A program made the position numbers and the translations under genes. Shown here in pieces: positions 55,640-63,997 of a DNA stretch of 64,000 nucleotides. The stretch lies in the NCBI GenBank assembly GCA_041395565.1, contig JAWLAI010000007.1, positions 124,001 through 188,000 on the forward strand. The letters are read 5' to 3'. Source of the stretch: Pseudomonadota bacterium. Its GTDB lineage: Bacteria > Pseudomonadota > Gammaproteobacteria > UBA9214. The notes under the pieces were generated by a model. It was not told the DNA's origin. It did no database searches and saw only the letters and a program-made list of their open reading frames with translations. Numbering within the stretch: position 1 is the first letter of the stretch; each line of letters opens with the position of its first letter.

Positions 55640-56494
55640 GTGCACACAAGTCATTACAGCAACTGGATCACTTACATACTCCTCACAGTCGGTTGCGGCG
55701 CCGCGCTGTTCATCCTGATACTGGGATCGATCGATGATCCGGTGGACCTGGCATCGATCCGCCACCAGATCGAGGTGGCGAAGCTCAATGCCTACCCGGG
55801 CCCGTCCGCAGGCAAGCCGACCCCGCAGCAGGCCCGGCCATCCGGGCAGGCGCCGGCAGCTGACGCCGCCCCAGCCCCGGCCGCACCTGCCGGCGCGTCT
55901 GGCACAACCGCCGCAACACCGGCGCCCGCCGCCCCCGCGTCATCTCCCGTCGACGCCCCGGCGCCCATGTGGACGATCCAGGGCATCGCGATCACGCTGG
56001 ATCCGGGCAGCACGCCACCGCCCGCAACGGCGCCGACGCCTGCCGGGCCACCGCAGTCCGCAGGCACGGCACCTGAACCGCGGCATACGGACAGCGCAGC
56101 CGACGTGCTCGCACAGGCCGCTGCCGCAACGACGGACGACGTGCAGCGCCAGGAGGATCCCGCCGGCACGATCAACGCAGCCAGCCCGGACACACAGGCC
56201 GCCACCGTCGCTACGGACGACGTGCAGCATCAGGACGCCTCTCCCGGCGCGGATACGCAGGGCGCCTGGCTCATCAATATTGCATCGGTGGGAAACAGGG
56301 ACGATGCAGACCACCTGGCCGCAGCAGCCCGGTCCAAGGATTTTCCGACCGCGCTGCAGCCCGTCACCGTGAACGGGAAACATTACTGGCGCGTACAGAT
56401 CACCGGTTCCGCCACGCACGAGGAGGCCAGGCAAACCGCTGACCGCGCCCGGACAGTGCTGGGACTGAAAGACCTCTGGATCATGGCGCGCTGA
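55640..56494 (+). CDS. inner-membrane SPOR-domain protein (paralogue)
   Basis: A 284-residue bitopic protein starting with GTG. One N-terminal span (WITYILLTVGCGAALFILIL), a long Ala/Pro/Asp-rich periplasmic linker with a DDVQRQE and DDVQHQD duplication, and a C-terminal SPOR domain about 208-284 (AWLINIASVGNRDDADHLAA, WRVQITGSATHEEARQTADR). The plan and the end of the domain (LGLKDLWIMAR) mirror the gene at 25836-26768 (LDLKEVWVTRR). It probably binds septal peptidoglycan. No division gene is adjacent. Confidence 0.85.
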   Translation: MHTSHYSNWITYILLTVGCGAALFILILGSIDDPVDLASIRHQIEVAKLNAYPGPSAGKPTPQQARPSGQAPAADAAPAPAAPAGASGTTAATPAPAAPASSPVDAPAPMWTIQGIAITLDPGSTPPPATAPTPAGPPQSAGTAPEPRHTDSAADVLAQAAAATTDDVQRQEDPAGTINAASPDTQAATVATDDVQHQDASPGADTQGAWLINIASVGNRDDADHLAAAARSKDFPTALQPVTVNGKHYWRVQITGSATHEEARQTADRARTVLGLKDLWIMAR

Positions 56495-56587
56495 GCCCGG
56501 GCGCGCCGGGCGGGCGTCGCCGCGGAAATCCCGCAAGTGCCGTCGCATCCCTGCCATGGTATACGAAGCTGAATTCCGGCTTATGCA

Positions 56588-57291
56588 GTCGAGGGTTCGA
56601 CTCCATACTTCAAGTGATTCATAAAGAAAGGGACTGCCGGGCTCGCTGCGCTCACCCAAAATCGCTCCGGCGATTTTGTCGAACCCGGCCATGATGAAAT
56701 CGAGGGTTCGAATTCATATTTCATGTGATCCATAAAGAAAGGGGCCAAAGGCCCTTTCTTTATGGATGGCACACAAGAGGATTGCCGGGCGCATCCTGCG
56801 CCCCGCCCTGCGGGCTCGCTGCGCTCACCGTCGCTCCCGGCGATTTTGTCGAACCCGGCCATGATGAAATCGAGGGTTCGAATCCATATTTCATGTGATC
56901 CATAAAGAAAGGGGCCAAAGGCCCCTTTCTTTATGGATGGCGCAGAGAGGGATTGCCGGGCGCATCCCTGCGCCCCGCCCTGCGGGCTCGCTGCGCTCAC
57001 CCAAAATCGCTCCCGGCGATTTTGTCGAACCCGGCCATGATGAAATCGAGGGTTCGAATCCATATTTCATGTGATCCATAAAGAAAGGGGCCAAAGGCCC
57101 CTTTCTTTATGGATGGCGGAGAGAGAGGGATTGCCGGGCGCATCCCTGCGCCCCGCCCTGCGGGCTCGCTGCGCTCACCCAAAATCGCTCCCGGCGATTT
57201 TGTCGAACCCGGCCATGATGAAATCGAGGGTTCGAATCTATATTTCATGTGATCCATAAAGAAAGGGGCCAAAGGCCCCTTTCTTTATGGA
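56588..57291 (-). repeat. tandem 170-178-bp repeats next to tRNA-Ser, rtT-like
   Basis: Four full units and one degenerate unit follow the tRNA on its own strand. Palindromes start at 56728, 56898, 57074 and 57252, giving periods of 170, 176 and 178 bases. Each unit contains a copy, more or less diverged, of the last 19 or so tRNA bases including CCA (on the plus strand GGCGGAGAGAGAGGGATT), a 19-bp-arm palindrome (ATCCATAAAGAAAGGGGCC with its complement) and a hairpin ATGAAAT/ATTTCAT enclosing CGAGGGTTCGAATCC. That last sequence is the tRNA T-arm in inverted orientation. Open frames run through it but shift between copies. E. coli tyrT is followed by a similar array of 178-bp units that repeat the tRNA 3' end. 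Confidence 0.85.
57252..57291 (-). terminator. palindromic terminator after tRNA-Ser
   Basis: Directly after the tRNA CCA, ATCCATAAAGAAAGGGGCC is followed by TTT and its full complement. The GGGGCC/GGCCCC core followed by TTTCTTTAT can end transcription. The same palindrome recurs in every unit of the array. Confidence 0.6.
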
Positions 57292-57382
57292 TGGCGGAGA
57301 GAGAGGGATTCGAACCCTCGATACGGGATTACCGTATACACACTTTCCAGGCGTGCTCCTTCAACCACTCGGACATCTCTCC
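57292..57382 (-). tRNA. tRNA-Ser (GGA)
   Basis: The minus strand 57382-57292 folds as a class II tRNA: acceptor GGAGAGA/TCTCTCC, D-arm with GAGTGGTTGAAGG, anticodon loop CTGGAAA (anticodon GGA) on stem CACGC/GTGTG, long variable arm TACGG/CCGTA, and T-arm GAGGG-TTCGAAT-CCCTC. Discriminator G and CCA are encoded. It reads UCC/UCU serine codons. Confidence 0.97.
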
Positions 57383-57762
57383 GGAACAGTCACCGTATGC
57401 GCCTGAACAGACCCTCACCGCATAACCCGGTCAGGTAACAGGCAGGCAAACAGGCGCGGAAGATTAAACCAGAACACCATGACGTTCAAATGGTCCGCGC
57501 ACCCGCCGTTAACTCCCGGCGCCGGGCGTTGGTGTCGGAATGTCAGGCCGACTCGGCACCCGGCGTATCGACTGCCAGCCCGAGCGCTTGGCGGGCGAGC
57601 ACCGTGGCGACCGGCGACGACGCTTGCCCACCCCCCTATTGAATCTGAAGCGAATCAGGGTCGATCGACAGATTTCCCGACAGGGCGCGCGTCAATACTG
57701 TCACCCAGATTACGTATATTCAATAAGTTACATGGGATCGCCCCGGGAAATGTAAAGATATA
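57383..57762. other. intergenic stretch
   Basis: It should contain the tRNA-Ser promoter on the minus strand (TTGCCT near 57446 and TTATGC about 18 bases on are weak candidates). No gene was seen in these 380 bases. Confidence 0.35.
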
Positions 57763-57797
57763 TTGACAAATAAGTATATTAGACTACTCTAACATAC
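57763..57797 (+). promoter_or_regulatory. promoter with dyad operator before the YceI gene
   Basis: A perfect -35 TTGACA (57763-57768) is followed by an inverted repeat: GTATATTAGA (57774-57783), four bases CTAC, then TCTAACATAC (57788-57797), nine of ten positions symmetric. The -10 must fall inside the right arm (TCTAAC or TACTCT, both weak). A bound dimer would block the promoter, so a repressor is likely. The dyad with TTAGA/TCTAA halves resembles ArsR- or MarR-type sites, but the regulator is not identified. Confidence 0.65.
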
Positions 57798-57821
57798 ATG
57801 ACGATTACCCGAGAGGTAACG

Positions 57822-58508
57822 ATGATGAACAGATCGATTGCAGCGTATGTCATGGCACTCGGCCTGCTTGTGGCCGGTCTGCTGCCGGCAACCGGTAGCG
57901 CGGGTGAAGATGCCCTGTGCGCGCCGTTCATGGACGGGAAGGTCGACACCTCGCTCGTGTCGTCCATGTTGCAGGCCGCAGCAGATGGGTATCTGTACCG
58001 CATCCGGCAGGAATCCTCGCAGGTCGGATTCTGTGTCGACAGCGAATTCAAACGGGTGGAGGCCTCGTTCCGCGACTTTTCCGGCGGGGTGGCACTCACT
58101 CCCGCCTCGTGGGTGGAGCGCGATCAGCAGGCCATGGTCGTTATCCGGACCGCGAGCCTGGACACCCGGGGTTCGGTCATCGAGAACCTGATCAAGAGCG
58201 AGAGTTTCTTCGACGTTGAGAAGTACCCGGAGATCCTGTTCGTCAGCCGGAATTTCGAATGGCTGGACAAGGACAAGGCGAAGATCAACGGTGAGCTGAC
58301 CGTACACGGCGTCACCCGTCCGGTGGCGCTGAATGTCACCCTGACACCCTCGGCCGAACCCGGCCCCAACGGTGAGGAAAGCATCACCATCAAGGCATCC
58401 ACGGTGATCAACCGCGCCGACTTCGGAATGGACAGCCTGTCGAAGCTGGTGAGTAACCAGGTCAAGCTCTGCATGTCCGTCGAGGTGGTACGCTATCACA
58501 GCGGCTGA
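57822..58508 (+). CDS. YceI-family periplasmic protein
   Basis: About 228 residues from the ATG at 57822 (GAGAGGT just upstream; ATGs at 57798 and 57825 are alternatives). A signal peptide (AYVMALGLLVAGLLPATGSA) is followed by the YceI lipocalin-like barrel: DGYLYRIRQESSQVGFCVDS, RDFSGGVALTPASW, ESFFDVEKYPEILFVSRNFE, LTVHGVTRPVALNVTLTP and INRADFGMDSLSKLVSNQVK. YceI proteins bind isoprenoid or other hydrophobic ligands. Two extra Cys (CAPFM, FCVDS) may pair. The dyad operator upstream implies inducible expression. Confidence 0.9.
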   Translation: MMNRSIAAYVMALGLLVAGLLPATGSAGEDALCAPFMDGKVDTSLVSSMLQAAADGYLYRIRQESSQVGFCVDSEFKRVEASFRDFSGGVALTPASWVERDQQAMVVIRTASLDTRGSVIENLIKSESFFDVEKYPEILFVSRNFEWLDKDKAKINGELTVHGVTRPVALNVTLTPSAEPGPNGEESITIKASTVINRADFGMDSLSKLVSNQVKLCMSVEVVRYHSG

Positions 58509-58553
58509 CGCGGTCACCGCTCGAACGGCGCGCTCGTTCACACGGGATTATGC

Positions 58554-58718
58554 GATAGGTGCTGGAACCAATCTCAAAATTGGAAAATCCCGCGGCGGCC
58601 ATGTTTCTCGTCATTCCGGCGCAGGCCGGAATCCAGTAATGCGCGGGTTTGCCGGATGCCCGCCTGCGCGGGCATGACAAGGCAAGAATGCTTGTACCGA
58701 TTTTGAGATAGGTGCTAG
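58554..58718. repeat. MITE-like palindromic element flanked by 10-bp direct repeats
   Basis: GATAGGTGCT occurs at 58554-58563 and 58707-58716. Inside, CTCAAAATTGG (58573-58583) faces CCGATTTTGAG (58697-58707) in inverse orientation. Two strong hairpins lie in the middle: ATTCCGGC/GCCGGAAT (58613-58632) and ATGCCCGC/GCGGGCAT (58656-58675), the latter of the GTCATxCCxGC type that is dispersed in many bacterial genomes. The right end overlaps the soxA stop codon (58715-58717). Confidence 0.65.
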
Positions 58719-59485
58719 TAGCGCACGGCCGGCGTCTCGATCGGCAGGCCGTTGGAACGCGACATCATGTAGAGTTCGAGCAGTTCCAGCTCCTCGGAAC
58801 CCGAAGCGAACGGTTCCGCACGCATGAGCGTGAGGCACTGCTGGATACGCTGGGGCAGATTGGTGATCTCGCCGATGTCGAGGCGGTATGCCGGAAAGCC
58901 GTTGCCCTGCCCCTCGCTGATCTGCTGCCCCCGGATCATCTGCCCTGGATAGATCTCGTGGCAATGCTGACAGGAGATGTCGATCAGTCCGTAGCGCGTC
59001 CGGTACAGCTGCTCGCCCCGCGCCAGCAACGCCGCCACCGGACCGTCGGTCCGAACGTTCACCGGCTCGCCGCGCGCGCGGTTGCGTACGAAGGTCTCCA
59101 GCGCGACCAGCTCGGGATGGTCGACGGGCAGCGCCGCACCGCCATCCCTGGCGCGGCAGCTGTTGATCTGCTCCTGCAGTGTCAGCACGGCACCGTCACG
59201 ATAGCGCGGGTAACCCGCGATACCGGCGCTATCCAGCCCCGCGCCATCCGCGCCATGGCAACCGGCACAGGACTTGCCACCACCCGCCGGTTGCGCCTGA
59301 AACAGCGCATGCCCCCGTTCAACCGTGAGCATGCCCGGGTTCAGGAAGTCATCGTCCTGCATCTCGTGCGTGTCCGGCTTGATGAACTCGTAACCGGAGC
59401 GCGGCCCGGCGCCGTCGACGGGCAGCGCGGAAAGGCACAGGCCCAGCCCGCACAGGACCCGCAGTGCGCGCAGCACACCGGTCAT
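58715..59485 (-). CDS. soxA: SoxA, dihaem cytochrome c of thiosulfate oxidation
   Basis: The 256-residue protein starts with ATG overlapping the soxX stop (ATGA). A signal peptide (LRALRVLCGLGLCLSALPVD) precedes two cytochrome c domains with CAGCH (residues 73-77) and CQHCH (172-176). The catalytic Cys217 in RIQQCLTLMRAEP is the haem ligand that carries the persulfide. A further Cys (INSC) is the usual first-domain partner. SoxAX joins thiosulfate to the SoxY carrier in the periplasm. soxYZ, soxB and soxCD are not in the window, so soxXA stands apart from the rest of the pathway, as in several Chromatiales. Confidence 0.94.
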   Translation of the reverse strand: MTGVLRALRVLCGLGLCLSALPVDGAGPRSGYEFIKPDTHEMQDDDFLNPGMLTVERGHALFQAQPAGGGKSCAGCHGADGAGLDSAGIAGYPRYRDGAVLTLQEQINSCRARDGGAALPVDHPELVALETFVRNRARGEPVNVRTDGPVAALLARGEQLYRTRYGLIDISCQHCHEIYPGQMIRGQQISEGQGNGFPAYRLDIGEITNLPQRIQQCLTLMRAEPFASGSEELELLELYMMSRSNGLPIETPAVRY

Positions 59486-59964
59486 TCGAGCGTCACCAGG
59501 TAGGCGATCACGTCTTCAACCTGCTGCGCGGTGAGAAAGGTCCGGCCGATGTACTGCTTGCCCGGCCGGTGGATCAGCCGCGGGTCGCGGTAGTAGCCCG
59601 GCATGATCGACATCGGATTGAGATGACGCGAATCCACCACGCGCAGGCGGATCTGTGCCGCATCGAGTCGAGCGCCAATGCCCGCCAGTGGCGGACCGAT
59701 GGTGCCATAGGCCTCGATGCCGGCAATCGGCAGGCGATGGCAGGCCAGGCAATTGCCGAGATGGCTGTCCGAGACGATGTCCCGCCCGCGCGCGGCATTG
59801 CCGGTCAGGTCGCACAACGGCCGGGGTATCCCGTATTCCACCATCTCCCAGCGGCAGTAGTCCGCCGGCAGCGGCGGCGGCTCCGGCTGTTCCGTCCCGG
59901 TGGCCGCCGCGCGCAGCGGGAGCAGCGTCGCAAGCAGCAGGCCGAGGCAGTACCCCTGCAGCAT
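59482..59964 (-). CDS. soxX: SoxX, monohaem cytochrome c of thiosulfate oxidation
   Basis: About 160 residues from ATG 59964 (MLQGYCLGLLLATLLPLRAA is a good signal peptide); ATG 60000 or GTG 60009 are upstream alternatives and no start has a clear ribosome site. One haem site CLACH (72-76) and a distal Met in HLNPMSIMPGYYR are the SoxX pattern. The C-terminus, FLTAQQVEDVIAYLVTLE, is typical. SoxX passes electrons from SoxA to the respiratory chain. It overlaps soxA by 4 bases. Confidence 0.93.
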   Translation of the reverse strand: MLQGYCLGLLLATLLPLRAAATGTEQPEPPPLPADYCRWEMVEYGIPRPLCDLTGNAARGRDIVSDSHLGNCLACHRLPIAGIEAYGTIGPPLAGIGARLDAAQIRLRVVDSRHLNPMSIMPGYYRDPRLIHRPGKQYIGRTFLTAQQVEDVIAYLVTLE

Positions 59965-60181
59965 GGCTGGCCGGCCGCGCAGAATGTATGGCGAAAGCAT
60001 AGCGAGCACCCGGAACGTTCATGCCCGCCCCTGCCACGCGGCAGCCGCACCGGGACAGGATGCAGGACAATCGTGAATTGCGTGCATGGTACAACAGGCG
60101 ATCGTGACGCTGCCAGCCGCGCCGGCGCGATACGCTGATGATGACGCATTCCGCCACGGTATCGCTTACTATACCGGTCCC

Positions 60182-61192
60182 GTGAACACCACACGCACAC
60201 TCGGCCGTACCCTGCTGCTGCTGATCGCCTATGGCACTGCGGCTGCGGTCGTCTACGTGGCCAGCCTGCTGCTGCTGCAGCATGGCATCCGGCCCGACAT
60301 TCCCTGGGTCGCCGGCGCCCAGCAGGCACTGTTCCGGGCCGGCATGGCCGGCCCGGCGGCGAACTGGCTCGCCCTGCCCGGCTGCATCGCGCCCGACCCC
60401 GTGCTGGTCTACAAGCCGGCCGAGGGCCGCTGCGAATTCAACCATATCGAGTTCAGCACCACCCTGCATTTCACCGCTGCCGGCAGGGACACCGGTCCCA
60501 GGCCGGCGGGCCCGGGTATCGCGGTCATCGGAGATTCGCACGCCATGGGCTGGGGCGTGAACGATACAGAGACCTTCGCGGCGCAGCTCCAGCAGCTGTC
60601 GGGACGTCCGGTATACAACCTCGGTGTCGCCAGTTACGGCACCGTCAGGGAACTGCTGCGGCTGGAGCGCTCCGGCCTGCTCGACCAGATCGATACCGTC
60701 ATCATCCAGTACTGCAACAACGACTACAACGAGAACCGTCTGTTCGATGGTGCCTCACGCACGGCCCTGCAGGAGAAGATTTTCGGCCACGGCGCGGCGG
60801 ACCCTGACGCAGCCGCCGGCAATGCGGGCAACGTCCTGCACGGCTACTGGCTGACCCTAAAGGCACCCTTCAAGCACCTGGCCGACAGGCTGCGCCGCAA
60901 GAATTTCGCCCGCCACTACGAGGTACTCATCGACACCCTGCGCAAGCACGCAGCGGCATTGCAGGGCAAACGCGTCATCGTCTTCTACAGCAATCCCTTC
61001 GGCCAGCGCTACCGCAACTATCCGCTCGGGCGGGATGCGCAGCTGCCAAACGTCTATTTCGCGGACCTCGGCCTCACGCGCGCCGACTATTTCCGTTTCG
61101 ACAGTCATCTCACCCCGGCAGGACACCGCAAGGTGGCCGCTGCCCTGCTACGCGAGCTAGCGGCGACCGCAACGGCTCAGCGTCCGCACTGA
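60182..61192 (+). CDS. membrane-anchored SGNH/GDSL hydrolase
   Basis: About 336 residues from the GTG at 60182; an ATG at 60086 would add 32 non-family residues. One N-terminal span (LLLLIAYGTAAAVVYVASLL) places the domain in the periplasm. SGNH motifs are visible: catalytic Ser in VIGDSHAMGWGVND, Gly in NLGVASYGTVREL, Asn in QYCNNDYNEN and Asp/His in FDSHLTPAGHRKVA. Enzymes of this type remove acyl groups from polysaccharides, lipids or peptidoglycan. The substrate is unknown. A TACTATA sequence just upstream may be its -10. Confidence 0.85.
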   Translation: MNTTRTLGRTLLLLIAYGTAAAVVYVASLLLLQHGIRPDIPWVAGAQQALFRAGMAGPAANWLALPGCIAPDPVLVYKPAEGRCEFNHIEFSTTLHFTAAGRDTGPRPAGPGIAVIGDSHAMGWGVNDTETFAAQLQQLSGRPVYNLGVASYGTVRELLRLERSGLLDQIDTVIIQYCNNDYNENRLFDGASRTALQEKIFGHGAADPDAAAGNAGNVLHGYWLTLKAPFKHLADRLRRKNFARHYEVLIDTLRKHAAALQGKRVIVFYSNPFGQRYRNYPLGRDAQLPNVYFADLGLTRADYFRFDSHLTPAGHRKVAAALLRELAATATAQRPH

Positions 61193-61213
61193 AGGTGGCG
61201 CCGGGCGCACGCG

Positions 61214-63314
61214 TCAGGTCGGCTCCGGCTCCGGCTCCGCTCCCGATTCCAGCCAGTCGCGCCGGTTTTCCGCGATATGGAACAGCGCGGCCACCACGTG
61301 GCGGTCGTAGCGCGAGTCCGCACCCGCCATCAGCTCGGCGACCGCCTGTTCCGTCGACATGCGCTGACGATAGGCCCGCGGGCTGGTCAGCGCGACGAAG
61401 ACGTTGGCTACCGAAAGTATCCTGCCCGTCAGGGTCAGCTGTTCCCCGCGCAGGCCGTGCGGGTAACCACTGCCGTCGAGCAGTTCCTGCTTCTGCGCAA
61501 TGGTCGCCAGTACCGGCCCGTCGAATTCGAGGTTGGCGAGCAGATCCAGGCCATGCTGTACGTGCTGCTGCAGGACCGCCTGTTCGGCCGCGGTCAGGGG
61601 CTCGGTTTTGACCAGTATCTCGCGCGGGACCATGATCTTGCCGAGATTGGCCAGCGTCGCCGCCAGTTCCAGGGTATCGCGCTCCGACCGGCCGAGCCGC
61701 AGCTCGCGACCGATGGCGTTGGCGACCTCCACCATGCGCTGCGAGTGGTGCGCGGACCAGGGATCATGCATGTCGACCACGTGTACCAGCGTGGCAACGA
61801 GCTTGCGCAGCAGACCGGAATGGCGCTGCTGTGCCTGCTGCAGCGGGGTGATGTCCGTCAGCACCAGCAGCAGCGGCCGTTCGTGCCGGCCGATGCGCTC
61901 GACGGGAACGAAACCCACGCGATAGTTGCGGTCCTTCCCGCCTATCGGCAGGCGCAGCATGCGCCAGATGTATTTACCCGTCTTGCCCGCCAGCCGGATG
62001 CCGTGCCGCAGCTCTGCGCTCGCCACCGGACCGAGTGCGGCGCCGAGCGGATTGCCGATCAGCTCGGCCAGCGTGGCACCGGCCGCACGCGCGGTCGCCT
62101 GGTTGCTGAACAGGACGTGTTCATCCTGGCTGAGCAGCAGCGTCAGGGTATCGATGTTGTCGGTCACGGCATGCAGCAGCTCGGTCTGCTTCTGCAGCCG
62201 CTGTGCCTGGCTACGAAGTTCGTGCGCCTGCTGCTGCGCGCGACGCTGCTGCCGTGACGCCAGGCCGCCACCGAGATCGCCGCGACGCACAGCAGCAGCA
62301 GCGACAGCGTCATGACCAGGAAGCGCCGGTGCTCGTTGGACTCCTTCAGCGCCTGGCCGGCATCGACCTGCTGTACCAGCACCCAGGGCGCCGCGCCAGC
62401 CGCCGGCTCAGCTGCAGTACCGGCGTACCGCGGTAACTGGTGAACACCCCGAACTCACCCGGGTGCTGCACGGCGCCGACGCCGCCGAGGTTGACGCGGT
62501 CCATGCCCAGGCTGCGCCGCGTCGGTCTGCTGCCATCCCGACCGGGCGAAAGGTAGACGACCCTGTCCCCGCGCTGTTCCAGCAACAACGCCTCGCTGTC
62601 CTCGGCAAAGGTGGCGCCTTGCTGCAGCAGTGACAACAACTCGGCGTCCGCATTGCGTATCCCGAGCACCACGCCGACCGGCGCAGGCTGCCCGCTCTTG
62701 GCCCCGAGTACCGCATGCACCGGCACGGCGAAGGCGATCAACGCCCGCCCCTGCGCATCGAGCCGCAGCGCGCCGATCCGGCGCCGGCCGCCGCTCAGCG
62801 CAGACTCGGCCGCCCGCAGTTCGTCCGCGCCGATCTCCGGCATGCCCGGCGTCGCCACCACCGGCTGCAGGCGGTCGTTCAGCAGCGCGAGTCCGGAGGA
62901 CTGCGGCTGCGGCAGATCGGCCGGGATGCGCGGGGTGTCCGCCAGATAGTAGCCGTCCCGGTCTGCCGTCGACAGGATCAGGTTGCGCAGGTAGGACAGC
63001 TGGGCCGGTTCGGTAGCGGGCCGGTCACGCTCGGAGGACTGGACGAGCTGCCACAGGTAGAGCTGCAGCGAGGCGTTGTCGGCGAGTTCCTGCAACTCGC
63101 GCAGGCGCTGGTCGAGCCAGCGTTCGATCGTGTCGGCGCGGCTGTCGACCACCAGCGCGAGTCGCGATTCCCACTGCTGCAGGTCCCGCACGCGTTCCTT
63201 GCTGATGTAGAGATTGATCAGATAGGCGCCCAGCCCGATGATCGCCAGCAGCACCACGACGCCCGCGGTGAGCGAGGACAATTTCGGCGCGGCGGCGTGC
63301 GGCGGCGCGCTCAT
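61214..63314 (-). pseudogene. dCache-PAS-degenerate HD-GYP sensor with two frameshifts
   Basis: The start ATG at 63314 overlaps the stop of the LapG-like gene (ATGA). Span 1 (LTAGVVVLLAIIGLGAYLIN), then a periplasmic Cache-like domain about 45-300, span 2 (LVMTLSLLLLCVAAISVAAW), a coiled linker, a PAS domain (NIDTLTLLLSQDEHVLFSNQ) and an HD-GYP domain. Frame changes near 62390 and 62260 each lack one base; adding two bases gives 701 codons. The HD-GYP core is degenerate: HDIGK reads ANLGK, the HHE pair reads QKQ and DVFDAL reads NVFVAL, although DGSGYPHGLRG is kept. Phosphodiesterase activity is therefore unlikely and a signal-binding or scaffold role is more plausible. Confidence 0.85.
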
Positions 63315-63997
63315 TGCGGTAGATGCAGCCACCAGCTGGCTTCGTTGATGGAGTAGACCGGACGGTAGTGGACGATATCGTGGTGCGAGACGACTTCGCC
63401 GATCTGGTTGTCGAGGATCGCGATGTCCTGTCCGCGCGCAACGGCGAGCACCGCATGCGGAATGCGCAGATTGGTATCCTGCAGCACAACGATGCGCGCA
63501 TCATCGGTCGGGTAGCCGAGCCAGCGCAGCGAGAACAGCTTGGTCAATGCATAGTCCTCGCAGTCCCCGCCGCGGGAGAGGAATTCCCGGGCCACCGCCC
63601 AGTAATCCTCCAGGCCGTAGTTGTCCAGATCGAGCACGTAGCGCTTGTTGTTGGCATAGCGGTTGACGCGCTCGAGCTGCTGGTCCCGGGGCAGCGACCG
63701 GATACTGTCCAGAAACTCGAGCCAGCGCTTGAGGTGACAGCGGTTGAACGTGGTCTCGCTGCAATCGCCCGCCGGTGCGTCTTCACGCAGGTGGCGGGCG
63801 AGCACGTCCACCCACTGGGTGAACACCCGGTTGTCGGCCTGGAGCCGCTGCGTGGTGCCGAACAGGTCGCCCGGAAACCCGGTAGCCCGCAACGGCAGCA
63901 GCGCCACGACCAGCGCGGCGCAGATGCACGTGATGCGATTTATGAAGGATAGAGCCAATTGTGAATAAACCGATTGTCTTTTAAAATCAGCCACCAC
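63311..63997 (-). CDS. LapG-like periplasmic cysteine protease (BTLCP family)
   Basis: About 228 residues from a GTG at 63997, three bases from the window edge; the true start may be internal (TTG at 63958) or outside. A signal segment (ITCICAALVVALLPLRATGF) precedes the bacterial transglutaminase-like protease domain: catalytic Cys146 in SRGGDCEDYALTKLFSL, His181 in RIPHAVLAV and Asp196 in IAILDNQIG. LapG of Pseudomonas cleaves the adhesin LapA when the inner-membrane c-di-GMP receptor LapD releases it. Here the downstream, overlapping gene is a membrane sensor with a degenerate HD-GYP domain, which could play the LapD part. Confidence 0.9.
   Translation of the reverse strand: MVADFKRQSVYSQLALSFINRITCICAALVVALLPLRATGFPGDLFGTTQRLQADNRVFTQWVDVLARHLREDAPAGDCSETTFNRCHLKRWLEFLDSIRSLPRDQQLERVNRYANNKRYVLDLDNYGLEDYWAVAREFLSRGGDCEDYALTKLFSLRWLGYPTDDARIVVLQDTNLRIPHAVLAVARGQDIAILDNQIGEVVSHHDIVHYRPVYSINEASWWLHLPQ

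Noticed and set aside
56581..57272. Open frames through the tRNA-linked repeats encoding peptides such as FDKIAGAILGERSEP
   Set aside because: Frames shift between copies because the periods are not multiples of three, and no ribosome site is conserved. They are treated as repeat-derived.
56588..57291. CRISPR array
   Set aside because: Units are 170-178 bases with long internal identity and no unique spacers, and no cas genes are present.
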